Source: an uncultured Eubacteriales bacterium (lineage in GTDB: Bacteria > Bacillota > Clostridia > Monoglobales > Monoglobaceae). From it: a stretch of 64,000 nt of DNA. The notes beneath the pieces are model-generated. The model was not told the origin of the DNA. It worked only from the letters and a program-made list of their open reading frames with translations, and ran no database searches. Position 1 is the first letter of the stretch. Each line of letters begins with the position of its first letter. The position numbers and the translations under genes are program-made. Below are positions 25,671-34,738 of this stretch, one piece after another. The stretch is taken from NCBI GenBank assembly GCA_900545865.1, contig URAN01000003.1, forward strand, positions 39,051 to 103,050, written 5' to 3'.

Positions 25671-28418
25671 TTAATCATAAAGTCCGTATTTAATCTTAAC
25701 TCTGTCAATCTTTTCGCACATCGGTTTTGTGCCGAGCCACAAAAAGAAAGCCGTTGAAACAGCGTGGATTAAGTCAAACGGAAACCCCATAACATATGCC
25801 GATAAAAATATCTTCATATTCGGTTCCGACTGCCACATAAGCACCGATGCAGGGTTCATTATTCCGCCGTATATTATTATTGCCGAAAAAAAGCCGAATA
25901 CGCAAAGGTTAATTTTTGTCACCTTTAAAATACCGCGTGTAAATATGATGCCGCCGATAAACCCTATTATTCCGAACGCGAACATTTGCCACGGCGTCCA
26001 CGGTCCTTGTCCGAAAAAGAAGTTAGACACGAACGCCGTTATCGCTCCAACCAAAAATCCCGTTTCCGCACCGAAACAAATCGCCGATATAATCACAACA
26101 GCCAAAACAGGTTTGAATTGCGGCAGCATCGCAAACGCCGCCCTGCCGGCTATGGCAATTCCGCAAAGCACGCTTATTATCACAATTTCCCGCAACGCGG
26201 GTTTGCGTTTTTCGAACGCAAAAATAAACGGAATCATTATCTCAAGAATAATCAAAAGGCTTATAAAATAATACTTTCTGTTCCCGAAAAAATACATACC
26301 GATAAATATCGTGAGCGGAACAACAGCAATAACCGTAAGCACAGCAAAAACGGTTCTGTGTGTTATTTTCCTTTTCTTTGGCATAACAAGCAGAGATGAT
26401 TTGTTCTTGCCTTTTGAAAAAAGCATAATTGAGCTCCACAACAAAATAAGCGAGATTACCTGTACCCCTATATATACCTGGTCATTAATCATTCCGTCAT
26501 ATGTATAAATCATAAACTGCGCAATCCCAAATATCACCAACATAAATATACCTGTCAGTATATTCGATGTTTTGCGTTTTTCTTTCATCGGTTTTGAATC
26601 GCAATGCAAAACTTGATTTTGAACTATAGGCGTATCGGTTATTTGCCTCAATTCAAAATCATTCTTTTTGATATTTAGATTCAAAATATCATTATTTTTG
26701 TTGTCGTTTTTTTCATTGGCTTTAATATCTTTAATATCCAAGCATTCGGTATTACCCGTAAATATTTGAATAATATCCGATTCCAACACCGCGCCGTCAA
26801 TCATTCCTCTCGACATTCGATTTGCCGCAGTTGTGTAAAAACTTTTTCCGCCGAAAAACTTGCGCGGTTCGTCCTGTGACACTATTCTTCCGTCAAAAAG
26901 CATCGCACACCTGTCCGCGTGTTTTGCACAAAACTCAACATCGTGCGATACCGCAATAATTGTCTTTCCGCTTTGACAAAGCCCGGATAACAAATCCGCC
27001 AATTTCTCTTTAAATTCCGAATCGAGTCCTTTTGTCGCTTCGTCCAAGATTATAATATCGGGTTCTGTTATCAAAACAATTGCCAATGCCGTGCGCTGTT
27101 GTTCGCCGCCCGATAAATCAAACGGGTGACGATTTATCAGCTCATTTAACTCGCAAAAATCGATTATCTTGTCAATCCGTTCATCAATCGCCGAATCATA
27201 TTCGTCTTTGTCCGAAAATTTATCTTTATCAAACGTTGCTTTTGCCGCATCTTTTAAACAGAGCATAACCGTCTTATGCGAGAAAAGAGTCTGTGGGTTT
27301 TGCGGCAAAAGAGCAACGTTTGTTCCGCCCGCTGTTTTAACTTTGCCGCGATACGGGCGATTTATTCCGCACAATACTGACACAGCCGTTGATTTGCCTG
27401 CACCGTTTCCGCCGAGGATAGCATAAAGCTCTCCTCTTTTGACTTTAAATGACAAATCCCTGAGCACATCTGCGCCGCTTTGAGTATATCTGAACCAAAC
27501 TCCCTTTGCTTCTATAACGGGGCTTGAATTATCCTCTACGCTATCATCTGATTTATTTATTGAAACCCGATTCATATTCCGCCTTTGCATTTCGTCCAAA
27601 AGCCATTCTCGCGCATCTTTGACCGTAACGGGCGCTCTTTGCTCCTTATTATCATTTATCGAATAAAAAACCTTAAAATTAGGCGGCATTGCGTCAAACA
27701 TAGGATTATTTTCTTTTAAGAGGTCGTACCCTATTTTATCGGGCGTATCAATTGCAATGATTCGCCCTTTGTCCATCACAACAACTCTGTCGGATATGGG
27801 TAGAACCTCTTCGAAACGATGCTCGGATATAATAATCGTTGTACCGAACTCACGATTTATTCGTGCCAAAGTTTGACAAAACTCATAAGCCGCAATCGGG
27901 TCAAGCCGATTTGTCGGCTCATCAAGAATAAGCACAGACGGCTGAAGAGTCATAACCGCCGCGAGATTTAACAGCTGTTTCTGGCCGCCCGATAAATCCT
28001 TGACATCTTTATAAAAATAATTCGATATTCCGAAAAATGACGCCATTTCGGCAACTCGTGCGCTGATTTCGCTTTGAGAATATCCGAGACTTTCGAGGCC
28101 AAACGCCAACTCGTGCCATACCTTATCACATACAATTCCGTTTTCGGGGTCTTGCATAACAAATCCGATTTTCTCCGCCTGTTCTCTCTGTGACATTGAT
28201 TCAGCGTCGACTCCGTTATAAAAAACTCCTCCGCTGCACTCTCCGAACGGCGAAAGGATAGGCTTCATACGGCGCAAAAGCGTTGACTTCCCACAGCCGG
28301 ACTTGCCGCAGATTAAGACAAATTCTCCGATATTTATATCTAAGTTGATATTACACAGAGCCGCACTGTTTCCGCTCGGATATTTAAAACTTAAATCTTT
28401 GATTTTAATTTCCGCCAT
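25671..28418 (-). CDS. Single-chain ECF transporter: two ABC ATPase domains fused to a membrane S-component-like domain
   Basis: A 915-residue fusion. The first ABC domain (about 1-230) has Walker A CGKSGCGKST, signature LSGGQKQ and Walker B LILDEPTNRLDP. The second (about 301-520) has GGNGAGKST, LSGGEQQ and IILDEATKGLD. After a polar linker, residues 619-735 hold about four membrane helices, and 745-900 hold about six with the pattern of ECF S components (GRAAFAMLPQFKP, FFGQGPWTPWQM). ECF importers normally use separate EcfA, EcfA', EcfT and S proteins; here EcfT is the preceding gene, overlapping by 28 bases. The ATG at 28418 has AAAGGAGG upstream. The two upstream genes encode a DUF4430 protein and an alpha-toroid protein, so I infer a corrinoid substrate; vitamin specificity cannot be read from sequence alone. 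Confidence 0.88.
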   Translation of the reverse strand: MAEIKIKDLSFKYPSGNSAALCNINLDINIGEFVLICGKSGCGKSTLLRRMKPILSPFGECSGGVFYNGVDAESMSQREQAEKIGFVMQDPENGIVCDKVWHELAFGLESLGYSQSEISARVAEMASFFGISNYFYKDVKDLSGGQKQLLNLAAVMTLQPSVLILDEPTNRLDPIAAYEFCQTLARINREFGTTIIISEHRFEEVLPISDRVVVMDKGRIIAIDTPDKIGYDLLKENNPMFDAMPPNFKVFYSINDNKEQRAPVTVKDAREWLLDEMQRRNMNRVSINKSDDSVEDNSSPVIEAKGVWFRYTQSGADVLRDLSFKVKRGELYAILGGNGAGKSTAVSVLCGINRPYRGKVKTAGGTNVALLPQNPQTLFSHKTVMLCLKDAAKATFDKDKFSDKDEYDSAIDERIDKIIDFCELNELINRHPFDLSGGEQQRTALAIVLITEPDIIILDEATKGLDSEFKEKLADLLSGLCQSGKTIIAVSHDVEFCAKHADRCAMLFDGRIVSQDEPRKFFGGKSFYTTAANRMSRGMIDGAVLESDIIQIFTGNTECLDIKDIKANEKNDNKNNDILNLNIKKNDFELRQITDTPIVQNQVLHCDSKPMKEKRKTSNILTGIFMLVIFGIAQFMIYTYDGMINDQVYIGVQVISLILLWSSIMLFSKGKNKSSLLVMPKKRKITHRTVFAVLTVIAVVPLTIFIGMYFFGNRKYYFISLLIILEIMIPFIFAFEKRKPALREIVIISVLCGIAIAGRAAFAMLPQFKPVLAVVIISAICFGAETGFLVGAITAFVSNFFFGQGPWTPWQMFAFGIIGFIGGIIFTRGILKVTKINLCVFGFFSAIIIYGGIMNPASVLMWQSEPNMKIFLSAYVMGFPFDLIHAVSTAFFLWLGTKPMCEKIDRVKIKYGLYD

Positions 28419-29290
28419 ACTAACGCCTCCTTTATTTCGATTATAACAGGCATAAAACACAATGCCGCATATGCGGCAATAACCAAAACCGATGTTGGTG
28501 TGATTTTATGCGCCGCAACAGTCGGGAAGTATCTGAAATGCACAGTGCCGCCCGATGCGCCGACAATAATTATTACGGACATAAATATAACAGCGAAAAG
28601 CGCGAACACATCACGCTTTTCAAATGCAAAAAGCGAAAAAGCCGTTCGTCCGTCAAGGCCGCATCCGCGGCTTTTCATACTGTCCGCCGTATCTACGGCA
28701 TTTTCCATACTCCATGTAATCATAATCGACAGAACGGAAATTCCCTCTTTCGCTTTATGAATCATTCCGTTTTTTCGGCTTTTAAACACAGCCGACCGAG
28801 CCGCGGCCACGTTTTTTATTTGATGCGTGAACCGCGGAACAAATCTTAATGTCAACGTCAAAACAAGTGCCAATGACGGTGAAATTTTTCCGAATAAGTA
28901 CATAAGTTTATCGCTTGTTATCGTCTTGTTAAATCCGGTAAAATGATAAATCACACTGATAAGCATAGCCGATGCGGCAAGACCGTAAAATATCGACTCT
29001 GCCGTCAGCGGATTTCCGCTCGGAAGATATGTCAAGACCGTTGCACCCTCGTGATTAAATGCGGCGTTTATCGCCGCCGTTAAAATCATAAACGGAATTG
29101 CGGCGAATAACCTTTTTATTGCCGCGCTCTTTCCCGAACAAACGAATATATACGCCACTGCGGCGGTTACGCTGATTGCAATAAAGACAGGGTTCATAAA
29201 AATCATAGAAAAGATGATTACAGCCGTATAATAAGCAAAGTTCACAAGCGGATGAAACCGAAAAAATTCGGACACAGCAAAATCATTCAT
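28391..29290 (-). CDS. ecfT: ECF transporter transmembrane component EcfT
   Basis: A 299-residue protein with N-terminal membrane helices and cytoplasmic coupling helices carrying the two short Arg motifs of EcfT: AAARSA near residue 180 and SMKSRG near residue 220. These engage the grooves of the two ABC domains. Further helices follow at the C-terminus. The ATG at 29290 overlaps the DUF4430 gene stop by 8 bases (ATGAATGA), and GGAGG is upstream. The longer frame from 29386 lies inside the previous gene and is rejected. Confidence 0.88.
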   Translation of the reverse strand: MNDFAVSEFFRFHPLVNFAYYTAVIIFSMIFMNPVFIAISVTAAVAYIFVCSGKSAAIKRLFAAIPFMILTAAINAAFNHEGATVLTYLPSGNPLTAESIFYGLAASAMLISVIYHFTGFNKTITSDKLMYLFGKISPSLALVLTLTLRFVPRFTHQIKNVAAARSAVFKSRKNGMIHKAKEGISVLSIMITWSMENAVDTADSMKSRGCGLDGRTAFSLFAFEKRDVFALFAVIFMSVIIIVGASGGTVHFRYFPTVAAHKITPTSVLVIAAYAALCFMPVIIEIKEALVWRKLKSKI

Positions 29291-30176
29291 CTCTCTGACC
29301 TCCGCCCGATTCCGTATAACCGCCGACATCGGCACCCAAATCACAGGTATATTGCCATTCAATTTTATCACCCTGTTTAAGTTCATATCTCGAACATCCG
29401 TAATTCGGAAACCAGCCGTTCACGCTATACATCCATCCCGAAAGCTCGCCGCAATCATATTCATATATGTTTCCTATTCCCTCTATGTACGCACTGTTAT
29501 AAATCGGTGTATTGACAAATTCCATATGAATTTTATTCTTTTTCATTTCACGCAGGGTAACGTTAAAAACGCTTTCTCCCTCATAAAACGTCACTTCTCT
29601 CTCTGCAAAAATAACACCTTCTTGAGGCAGAATATCCATTTTGTCGGAATTAAATTTTGAAAGATTATTGAGAATAGTATCACATCTCACCGACAAGACG
29701 CACGTCATCTCTTTATCGGTGATTTCGCTGTTTTGAGGTTCAACAGGAACCGGTTTTCCCTCCGGAACGGGTTCGGTTTTGTATTCATCCGTTCCCGTTT
29801 GGCTGTCGATATTCATTCCGTGTTCTTTCGAATAATCGATGTCCTGCTGTTTCTGTTCGGGGGATTCTTTTTCGTGATTTTCAATAACGCCGGAATTATT
29901 TTGTCTGTCCGTTTCGGCTTTTGCGTTCGTGCTGTCGCGATTTTCTTCTTCGGATATTGCCGCATCATCGGTTTCTTTTATATTATCGGATTTGTTTTCA
30001 TCTTTAGATACGCTCGTATCATTACCCCGATTTTCTTCGTTCGGCAAAACACGTTGCGTATTCGGATTGCCATCTTGCGGTTTTACGGTTGAGTTATCAC
30101 CACCGGCAAAAAAGGCCGCAACCAAAGCAACAATGATAATCACACCGACAATTATTGGTGTTTTATACTTTTTCAT
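29283..30176 (-). CDS. Membrane-anchored DUF4430 protein (transcobalamin C-terminal-domain-like)
   Basis: A 297-residue protein with one N-terminal membrane anchor (about 5-27), a long acidic, low-complexity linker (about 28-155) and a C-terminal DUF4430 domain (about 158-290). Key residues are in YNSAYIEGIGNIYEYDCG, LSGWMYSVNGWFPNYGC and GDKIEWQYTCDLG. DUF4430 is the beta domain that closes over cobalamin in animal transcobalamin and intrinsic factor; in bacteria it also occurs in surface proteins near ECF transporters. The linker would let the domain reach through the cell wall. The ATG at 30176 has AAAGG 8 bases upstream. Function in ligand capture is an inference. Confidence 0.85.
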   Translation of the reverse strand: MKKYKTPIIVGVIIIVALVAAFFAGGDNSTVKPQDGNPNTQRVLPNEENRGNDTSVSKDENKSDNIKETDDAAISEEENRDSTNAKAETDRQNNSGVIENHEKESPEQKQQDIDYSKEHGMNIDSQTGTDEYKTEPVPEGKPVPVEPQNSEITDKEMTCVLSVRCDTILNNLSKFNSDKMDILPQEGVIFAEREVTFYEGESVFNVTLREMKKNKIHMEFVNTPIYNSAYIEGIGNIYEYDCGELSGWMYSVNGWFPNYGCSRYELKQGDKIEWQYTCDLGADVGGYTESGGGQRDE

Positions 30177-30206
30177 AGCTATCACCTTTTTGAAAGTTCC
30201 AAGAAA

Positions 30207-31835
30207 TTAATCAAGCAAACGTGCTTCGGACAGCATATTATAGAGCATTATTGCTATTTCGATACGCTGTGATAATTTTTGCGGCTGTATTTCAGGTTCA
30301 TCATCTGATAAAATTTTCTTGTCATAACAAAACGCAAACGCCTGTCTTGACCAATCGGCGGCTTTTATGTAATCGGGAAACGCCGCCAAAATATTTCGTG
30401 CCGCAACATTGTCGTAATCGGTGTTTAGTCCGCAAAGAGCAGCTCCCCTTGCTATCATAACCGCCGACTCTTCTTTCGTCAGATTTCCGTTCGGATTAAA
30501 TTCGATTTCCGATATGCCTTTTATTATTCCGTATTTGTACGCCGTTGCTATGTAATCATAGAACCATTCACCCTCGGGCACATCATAGAAACCCGCTTTG
30601 CCGCCAAGCGGAAGTCCCAAGCCTTTTACCATAATCGCGGCAAATTCGGCTCGTGTAATATTCGCATACGGTTCGAATAAACCGCCGCCCGTTCCATTTA
30701 TAATTTCACGCGCCGCAAGCTCACCGAGCTTATCCGCACCGTCAATTCCGTCAACATCATCGAATTTTACTTTGCTCTTTCGCAGACATACCCGAACATC
30801 GGAATTTTTCAAAGGAAGTCCCACGCTTTCCGAATCATCAGGTTCATCCGTATTTACGTCCGACATATCATATAATGCCGTTTTGTTATTATACATACGA
30901 TACAGCGCCGCCAGTGCGCAAAGCGACTGTTCGGTTGACATCCTTGATTCTCCGTCACCCGATGAGTTGTGAACAAATTCACCGTTTTTATAAAAAGTCA
31001 AAAGACCGTCCAACGCCGTCTTTCCGTTTTTTACAAATTCGTGGCTGTCAAGCGGAACATTCATCGCACACAATGCGATAATTACCTGCGCACAGCTCTC
31101 ATCATTTTCGCCGCCCCACCCGTAAAATCCGCCGCTTTCTGTTTGCATCGATGAAAGAAAATCCAGTGCCTTGTCACAAGCCGCGTTTGTTTTTGTATCG
31201 TTTCTGTCCGACGCCAATGCACAAAGAGCCATTGCTGTTAAATCAACATCCGAATTATCCGCGCCGCCGAAAGCCCAACCACCGTCGGATAATTGGTTAT
31301 CTAAAATATAATCGCCGTATTTTTTACATACCGCCGATATTTCGGAACTGTTATTTTTAAATGCACGGCACTCAAGAGCAATTTTCGCCCAAATTGCTCC
31401 GTTTATACCCTGGCTGATTGTTTTATCAAAGTCCAACAGAGGTTTTGCCAAATCATATCCGTTTATATTTTGTGCATCCGCACCGACCGCCGACAATCCA
31501 AGTATTACTCTTGAATATTCGGTGTTTTTCCGCGAATCCAATACGCCCTGTCTTTCATCAATAACTTTCTTTAAATTTTCGATATATGTATCAAAATATC
31601 CGTCAGAGACGTTAAAGTTGCTGCGTGCAAGACCGATAATTGCCCATTCGCCGCCCATATATCCTATATTAGGGTTTGGTGTTAATTTATATACATAGTC
31701 CGCCGTTTCGGTCAAAGGCACTAAATAATCTGAATTATCAGCAAAAACCGAGACTGTATTAATACCGGATATGGTTATAAATAATATTAAAAATGTCGCA
31801 ATACATCGCTTAAAGTCTAAATAATTTCTTTTCAT
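30207..31835 (-). CDS. SLH-anchored secreted protein with alpha/alpha-toroid (squalene-cyclase-like) repeats
   Basis: A 542-residue secreted protein. A signal peptide covers about residues 1-32, ending SVFA. Residues 36-320 carry QW-like helical-hairpin repeats (LSDGGWAFGGADNSDVDLTAMAL and ESGGFYGWGGENDESCAQ), the prenyltransferase/squalene-oxidase repeat fold, which is also the N-terminal alpha6/alpha6 fold of transcobalamin. Three S-layer homology repeats follow (about 368-409, 420-470, 485-540) and would attach it to cell-wall polymer. It has no sign of cyclase activity; with the DUF4430 protein and ECF genes downstream it probably binds a ligand at the surface. The ATG at 31835 is used because it starts a normal signal peptide; a GTG at 31865 lies inside an inverted repeat. 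Confidence 0.85.
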   Translation of the reverse strand: MKRNYLDFKRCIATFLILFITISGINTVSVFADNSDYLVPLTETADYVYKLTPNPNIGYMGGEWAIIGLARSNFNVSDGYFDTYIENLKKVIDERQGVLDSRKNTEYSRVILGLSAVGADAQNINGYDLAKPLLDFDKTISQGINGAIWAKIALECRAFKNNSSEISAVCKKYGDYILDNQLSDGGWAFGGADNSDVDLTAMALCALASDRNDTKTNAACDKALDFLSSMQTESGGFYGWGGENDESCAQVIIALCAMNVPLDSHEFVKNGKTALDGLLTFYKNGEFVHNSSGDGESRMSTEQSLCALAALYRMYNNKTALYDMSDVNTDEPDDSESVGLPLKNSDVRVCLRKSKVKFDDVDGIDGADKLGELAAREIINGTGGGLFEPYANITRAEFAAIMVKGLGLPLGGKAGFYDVPEGEWFYDYIATAYKYGIIKGISEIEFNPNGNLTKEESAVMIARGAALCGLNTDYDNVAARNILAAFPDYIKAADWSRQAFAFCYDKKILSDDEPEIQPQKLSQRIEIAIMLYNMLSEARLLD

Positions 31836-31847
31836 AAATACAAATTT

Positions 31848-31907
31848 CCTCTTTTCTGAAATCACAATAAATATATTTTAACACATTTATTGTGATTTGA
31901 AAAGAGG
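31848..31907. repeat. 22-bp inverted repeat before the SLH/ECF operon
   Basis: The arms 31848-31871 and 31886-31907 are complementary over 22 bases, with a 2-base bulge (TG at 31857-31858) in the left arm and a 14-base spacer. In minus-strand orientation a weak promoter (TTTTCA, 17 bases, TAAAAT) falls inside it, and the AGAGG ribosome site of the SLH gene is part of one arm. It may be an operator, or an RNA hairpin that hides the ribosome site in read-through transcripts. Confidence 0.7.
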
Positions 31908-31929
31908 AAATTTAACTTTTGTTATAAAT

Positions 31930-34335
31930 TTAATTAAGTTTTTCGTTATCAGCCGAAATTATCTCAACGAGTACATCTTTTATGTCCTCATCCATTTCTC
32001 TTGTAGTTAAGAAAAACAGGATCTTTGACAAATCCGAATTTTGGGCAATCAGATTGTATAATTCTTTTTTAAAGTTGTTATCGCCCTGAAATTTTTTGAT
32101 AAATTCGAATGCGTCATTTTTTGTATCATTGTCAGCTATTTTCACTTCACCGTTTAGCGTAATAGAAAACATCTCTTTTGCATTTTTGACCGTTACAATG
32201 ACTTCTCTTTCGTTTATTTCAACCGTATAATCATCGTTTAATACTCCGCTGACCGTTACATCCGTACAACCCGAAACGTTATTAAATACCAACGTGTAAT
32301 CTCTGTCATCGGGAATAACGTTTTTATCACCCTCAGGTTTAGAGACAGTGAACTTTTTATTATCTTGCCAATCCCATATCAACTTTGTTATTGCAAAATG
32401 TCCATCCTTATATTCAAGGCTCTTTCCGTCATCTTCGTACAAATCAAACCGATTATCCGCACCGGGATATATTTCAATGCGTAAATGTTTGGGGTTTGAT
32501 AAATCATTTACACTTTCGGGTTCAGACATCGGAATTATTCCTCCTGCTTTAATCAAAACGGGGTACTCATAGAGATTTCGGTATATTTTCATCTGCTTTC
32601 TTCCGACATATTTACGTCCGTTGAAAAAGTCAAACCACATTCCGTCGGGTATATATGCGTTTATGTATGACATCTGTACACTGTGTTCCGAGCTTTGCGT
32701 AATCGGAAGAACAAGCATCTCTGTTCCGAAATAAAACTCATTTCTGTATTTTTTCTCATAAGCCATAAACTCGGCATCTTTGTAGTACAGCGGCTGTACA
32801 AGCGGTTCGCTGTATTCGGATGTTCTGTAATTCATCGTGTACAGATACGGAATAAGTCTGTGTCTTAGCCTCAAGAACTTTTTCATCGACTTTTCGGCAA
32901 CCTCACCATAATTCCACGGCTCCTTTCCAAGCAGCGGATGATTGGTCGAATGAAGTCTGTTTATCGGCGAAAATACGCCAAGCTGACACCAGCGGACGGC
33001 AAGCTCATCATCGCGATAGCCGCACATATGTCCGCCTATATCGTGACTCCACCAGGTATAGCCCACGTTTGACGCCGACGCGGTGAAATACGGCTGAAAA
33101 TCGAGAGATTCCCAATTTATGATTGTATCACCCGAAAAGCCTATTGGGTAACGGTGAGAACCTATACCCGAATAACGCGACAGCATAAGCGGCCGCCTGC
33201 CCGAATTTTGCAAATCTATCGCGTGATAATGATTGAGCATCCAAAGCGGGTCGATGTTCTCCATCTTGCTTGTGTTTCCTTGCTGCCAATCCATCCACCA
33301 GAACGAAACACCGTCGTGCTCGTAAGGGTGGTGCAATATTTCGAAATAATTCTCTAAAAATTCAGGGTTGGTTATATCAAATTCAACCGTTTCTTTGTCC
33401 TCGGGATTTTGACCCATTGCATTCGCCATTTCTTCATACATTTCTTCATACGGAACAACGCCGTCCGCAGGATGCAGATTCAAAGTTACCTCTAAACCGC
33501 GGCTGTGTAAATCCTTTAGGAATTGCTTATAATCGGGAAATAATTTCTTGTTCCAAGTATAACCCGTCCAGCCTCGGCCGTATTTCGGGTCATAATTTAC
33601 CAAATGCCAGTCCATATCCAAAACCGCAACCGAAAACGGAATGTTTTCATCCGCAAACCTGTCCATAAGTTCGATGTATTCGTCTTGGGTATACGGATAG
33701 AATCTTGACCACATATTTCCGAGTGCAAATCTGGGTAAAAGCGGAGTTCTTCCCGTTAAATGATAAAAATCTTTTAACAAGCCGAGATAATCATTCTTGT
33801 ATGCAAAGATATAAATATCCAAACAATCCTCGTCACGCCTGTCAATCCAACCGTCATCGGCAATGATAAGAGATTTGCTGTCATCTAATTCCGTAAAGTG
33901 ATTTTTTGACATCAACCCGTCATCGAGGGGAATTTCACCCGAAATTCCATCAAGAGTCCTGACCGTTCCTTTGAGATTCTCTCTTATATCGTCCAAACTT
34001 CTTGTCTTGTATCGCCACTCGGATGAGTTGTCTTTGAATTTTATATAAATCGAGTTTGGGGTGAAAGGACGGTCTTTGCAATAGGTCAACGTAAATGTGT
34101 CGGTTAAGATTTTAATCTCACCGTTTCTTTCAAATGTTTTAAATTCGGGTATGTCAAATTCTCTGTTTATAACCGTTTGTGTTGCCCTGTCCTCAAATTT
34201 TCCGCATTCGGAATATTCAAGACGTATAAGCCTGTTTGTCAAAACGGTAAAACGGTATTTATCCCCCTTAATGATTGCGGCTTTATTTGCCATCGGAGTT
34301 GTCGGATATTTGTATTTTCCCGATATTCTGTTCAT
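31930..34335 (-). CDS. Glycoside hydrolase family 31 (alpha-glucosidase-like)
   Basis: An 801-residue GH31 enzyme. It has an N-terminal beta-sandwich, a TIM barrel starting near residue 200, the catalytic nucleophile Asp349 in FWWMDWQQG, acid/base Asp403 in GFSGDTIINWES, and C-terminal beta domains. There is no signal peptide, so it is cytosolic. GH31 members release alpha-linked glucose or xylose, or sulfoquinovose; the nucleophile motif WMDWQQG differs from the common KIDMNE/WNDMNE forms and belongs to a separate subgroup, so substrate is uncertain. No sugar transporter is adjacent. It has its own promoter at 34408-34436. Confidence 0.9.
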   Translation of the reverse strand: MNRISGKYKYPTTPMANKAAIIKGDKYRFTVLTNRLIRLEYSECGKFEDRATQTVINREFDIPEFKTFERNGEIKILTDTFTLTYCKDRPFTPNSIYIKFKDNSSEWRYKTRSLDDIRENLKGTVRTLDGISGEIPLDDGLMSKNHFTELDDSKSLIIADDGWIDRRDEDCLDIYIFAYKNDYLGLLKDFYHLTGRTPLLPRFALGNMWSRFYPYTQDEYIELMDRFADENIPFSVAVLDMDWHLVNYDPKYGRGWTGYTWNKKLFPDYKQFLKDLHSRGLEVTLNLHPADGVVPYEEMYEEMANAMGQNPEDKETVEFDITNPEFLENYFEILHHPYEHDGVSFWWMDWQQGNTSKMENIDPLWMLNHYHAIDLQNSGRRPLMLSRYSGIGSHRYPIGFSGDTIINWESLDFQPYFTASASNVGYTWWSHDIGGHMCGYRDDELAVRWCQLGVFSPINRLHSTNHPLLGKEPWNYGEVAEKSMKKFLRLRHRLIPYLYTMNYRTSEYSEPLVQPLYYKDAEFMAYEKKYRNEFYFGTEMLVLPITQSSEHSVQMSYINAYIPDGMWFDFFNGRKYVGRKQMKIYRNLYEYPVLIKAGGIIPMSEPESVNDLSNPKHLRIEIYPGADNRFDLYEDDGKSLEYKDGHFAITKLIWDWQDNKKFTVSKPEGDKNVIPDDRDYTLVFNNVSGCTDVTVSGVLNDDYTVEINEREVIVTVKNAKEMFSITLNGEVKIADNDTKNDAFEFIKKFQGDNNFKKELYNLIAQNSDLSKILFFLTTREMDEDIKDVLVEIISADNEKLN

Positions 34336-34407
34336 TTTCTAAATCTTCCTTTCCGACAAACGCAGTTTGACTGCATTCTCTTGTATCGTTCTTTTGCGTT
34401 TTTTATC

Positions 34408-34436
34408 ATTATATCATATAATTGTATCCCACGCAA
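34408..34436 (-). promoter_or_regulatory. Sigma-A-type promoter for the GH31 gene
   Basis: On the minus strand TTGCGT (34431-34436) and consensus TATAAT (34408-34413) have a 17-base spacer, about 70 bases before the start codon. Confidence 0.7.
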
Positions 34437-34559
34437 GCATATTTCAATACAAAAGCTTGGACTATTGTACAAATTATGTTTGTGACAATATAATTATATC
34501 ATAAATTTAATTTTTTTCATTAAAAAAACTGATAAAATCTGTGTAAAAACTTTATTTTT

Positions 34560-34719
34560 TTGACATTTGTTGCTGAATGAATTAAAAAGCCTGTAACAAA
34601 TCGAAATTTCGATTTGAGTTCTTAACGAACATCATACGAAACTCATTTTGTTACAGACCTTAAAATATTACTTTTGAATTTTACAATGACTCACCGACAA
34701 AATATTTTGTCGGTGAGTC
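34560..34719 (+). other. Structured intergenic element with possible promoter and terminator (sRNA or MITE remnant candidate)
   Basis: This lies in the 403-base gap between the GH31 and fba genes. A plus-strand TTGACA (34560-34565) and TAAAAA (34583-34588), 17 apart, precede a branched fold. CTGTAACAAA (34591-34600) pairs with TTTGTTACAG (34647-34656), enclosing a TCGAAATTTCGA hairpin (34601-34612) and a TGAGTT/AACTCA stem. A perfect 16-bp palindrome (34688-34719, arm GACTCACCGACAAAAT) follows. On the minus strand the palindrome could serve as the fba terminator. I cannot assign a known RNA family. Confidence 0.4.
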
Positions 34720-34738
34720 GGCATATCAAAACGCAAAA

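Noticed and set aside
30207..31835. Squalene-hopene cyclase or other terpene cyclase activity for the SLH protein
   Set aside because: Only the helical repeat pattern is shared. It has a signal peptide and SLH anchors, lacks a DxDD-like catalytic motif, and lies in a transport operon.
31866..31930. Cobalamin riboswitch before the uptake operon
   Set aside because: The gap is only about 95 bases to the upstream gene and is filled by an inverted repeat; no B12-box-like sequence is present.
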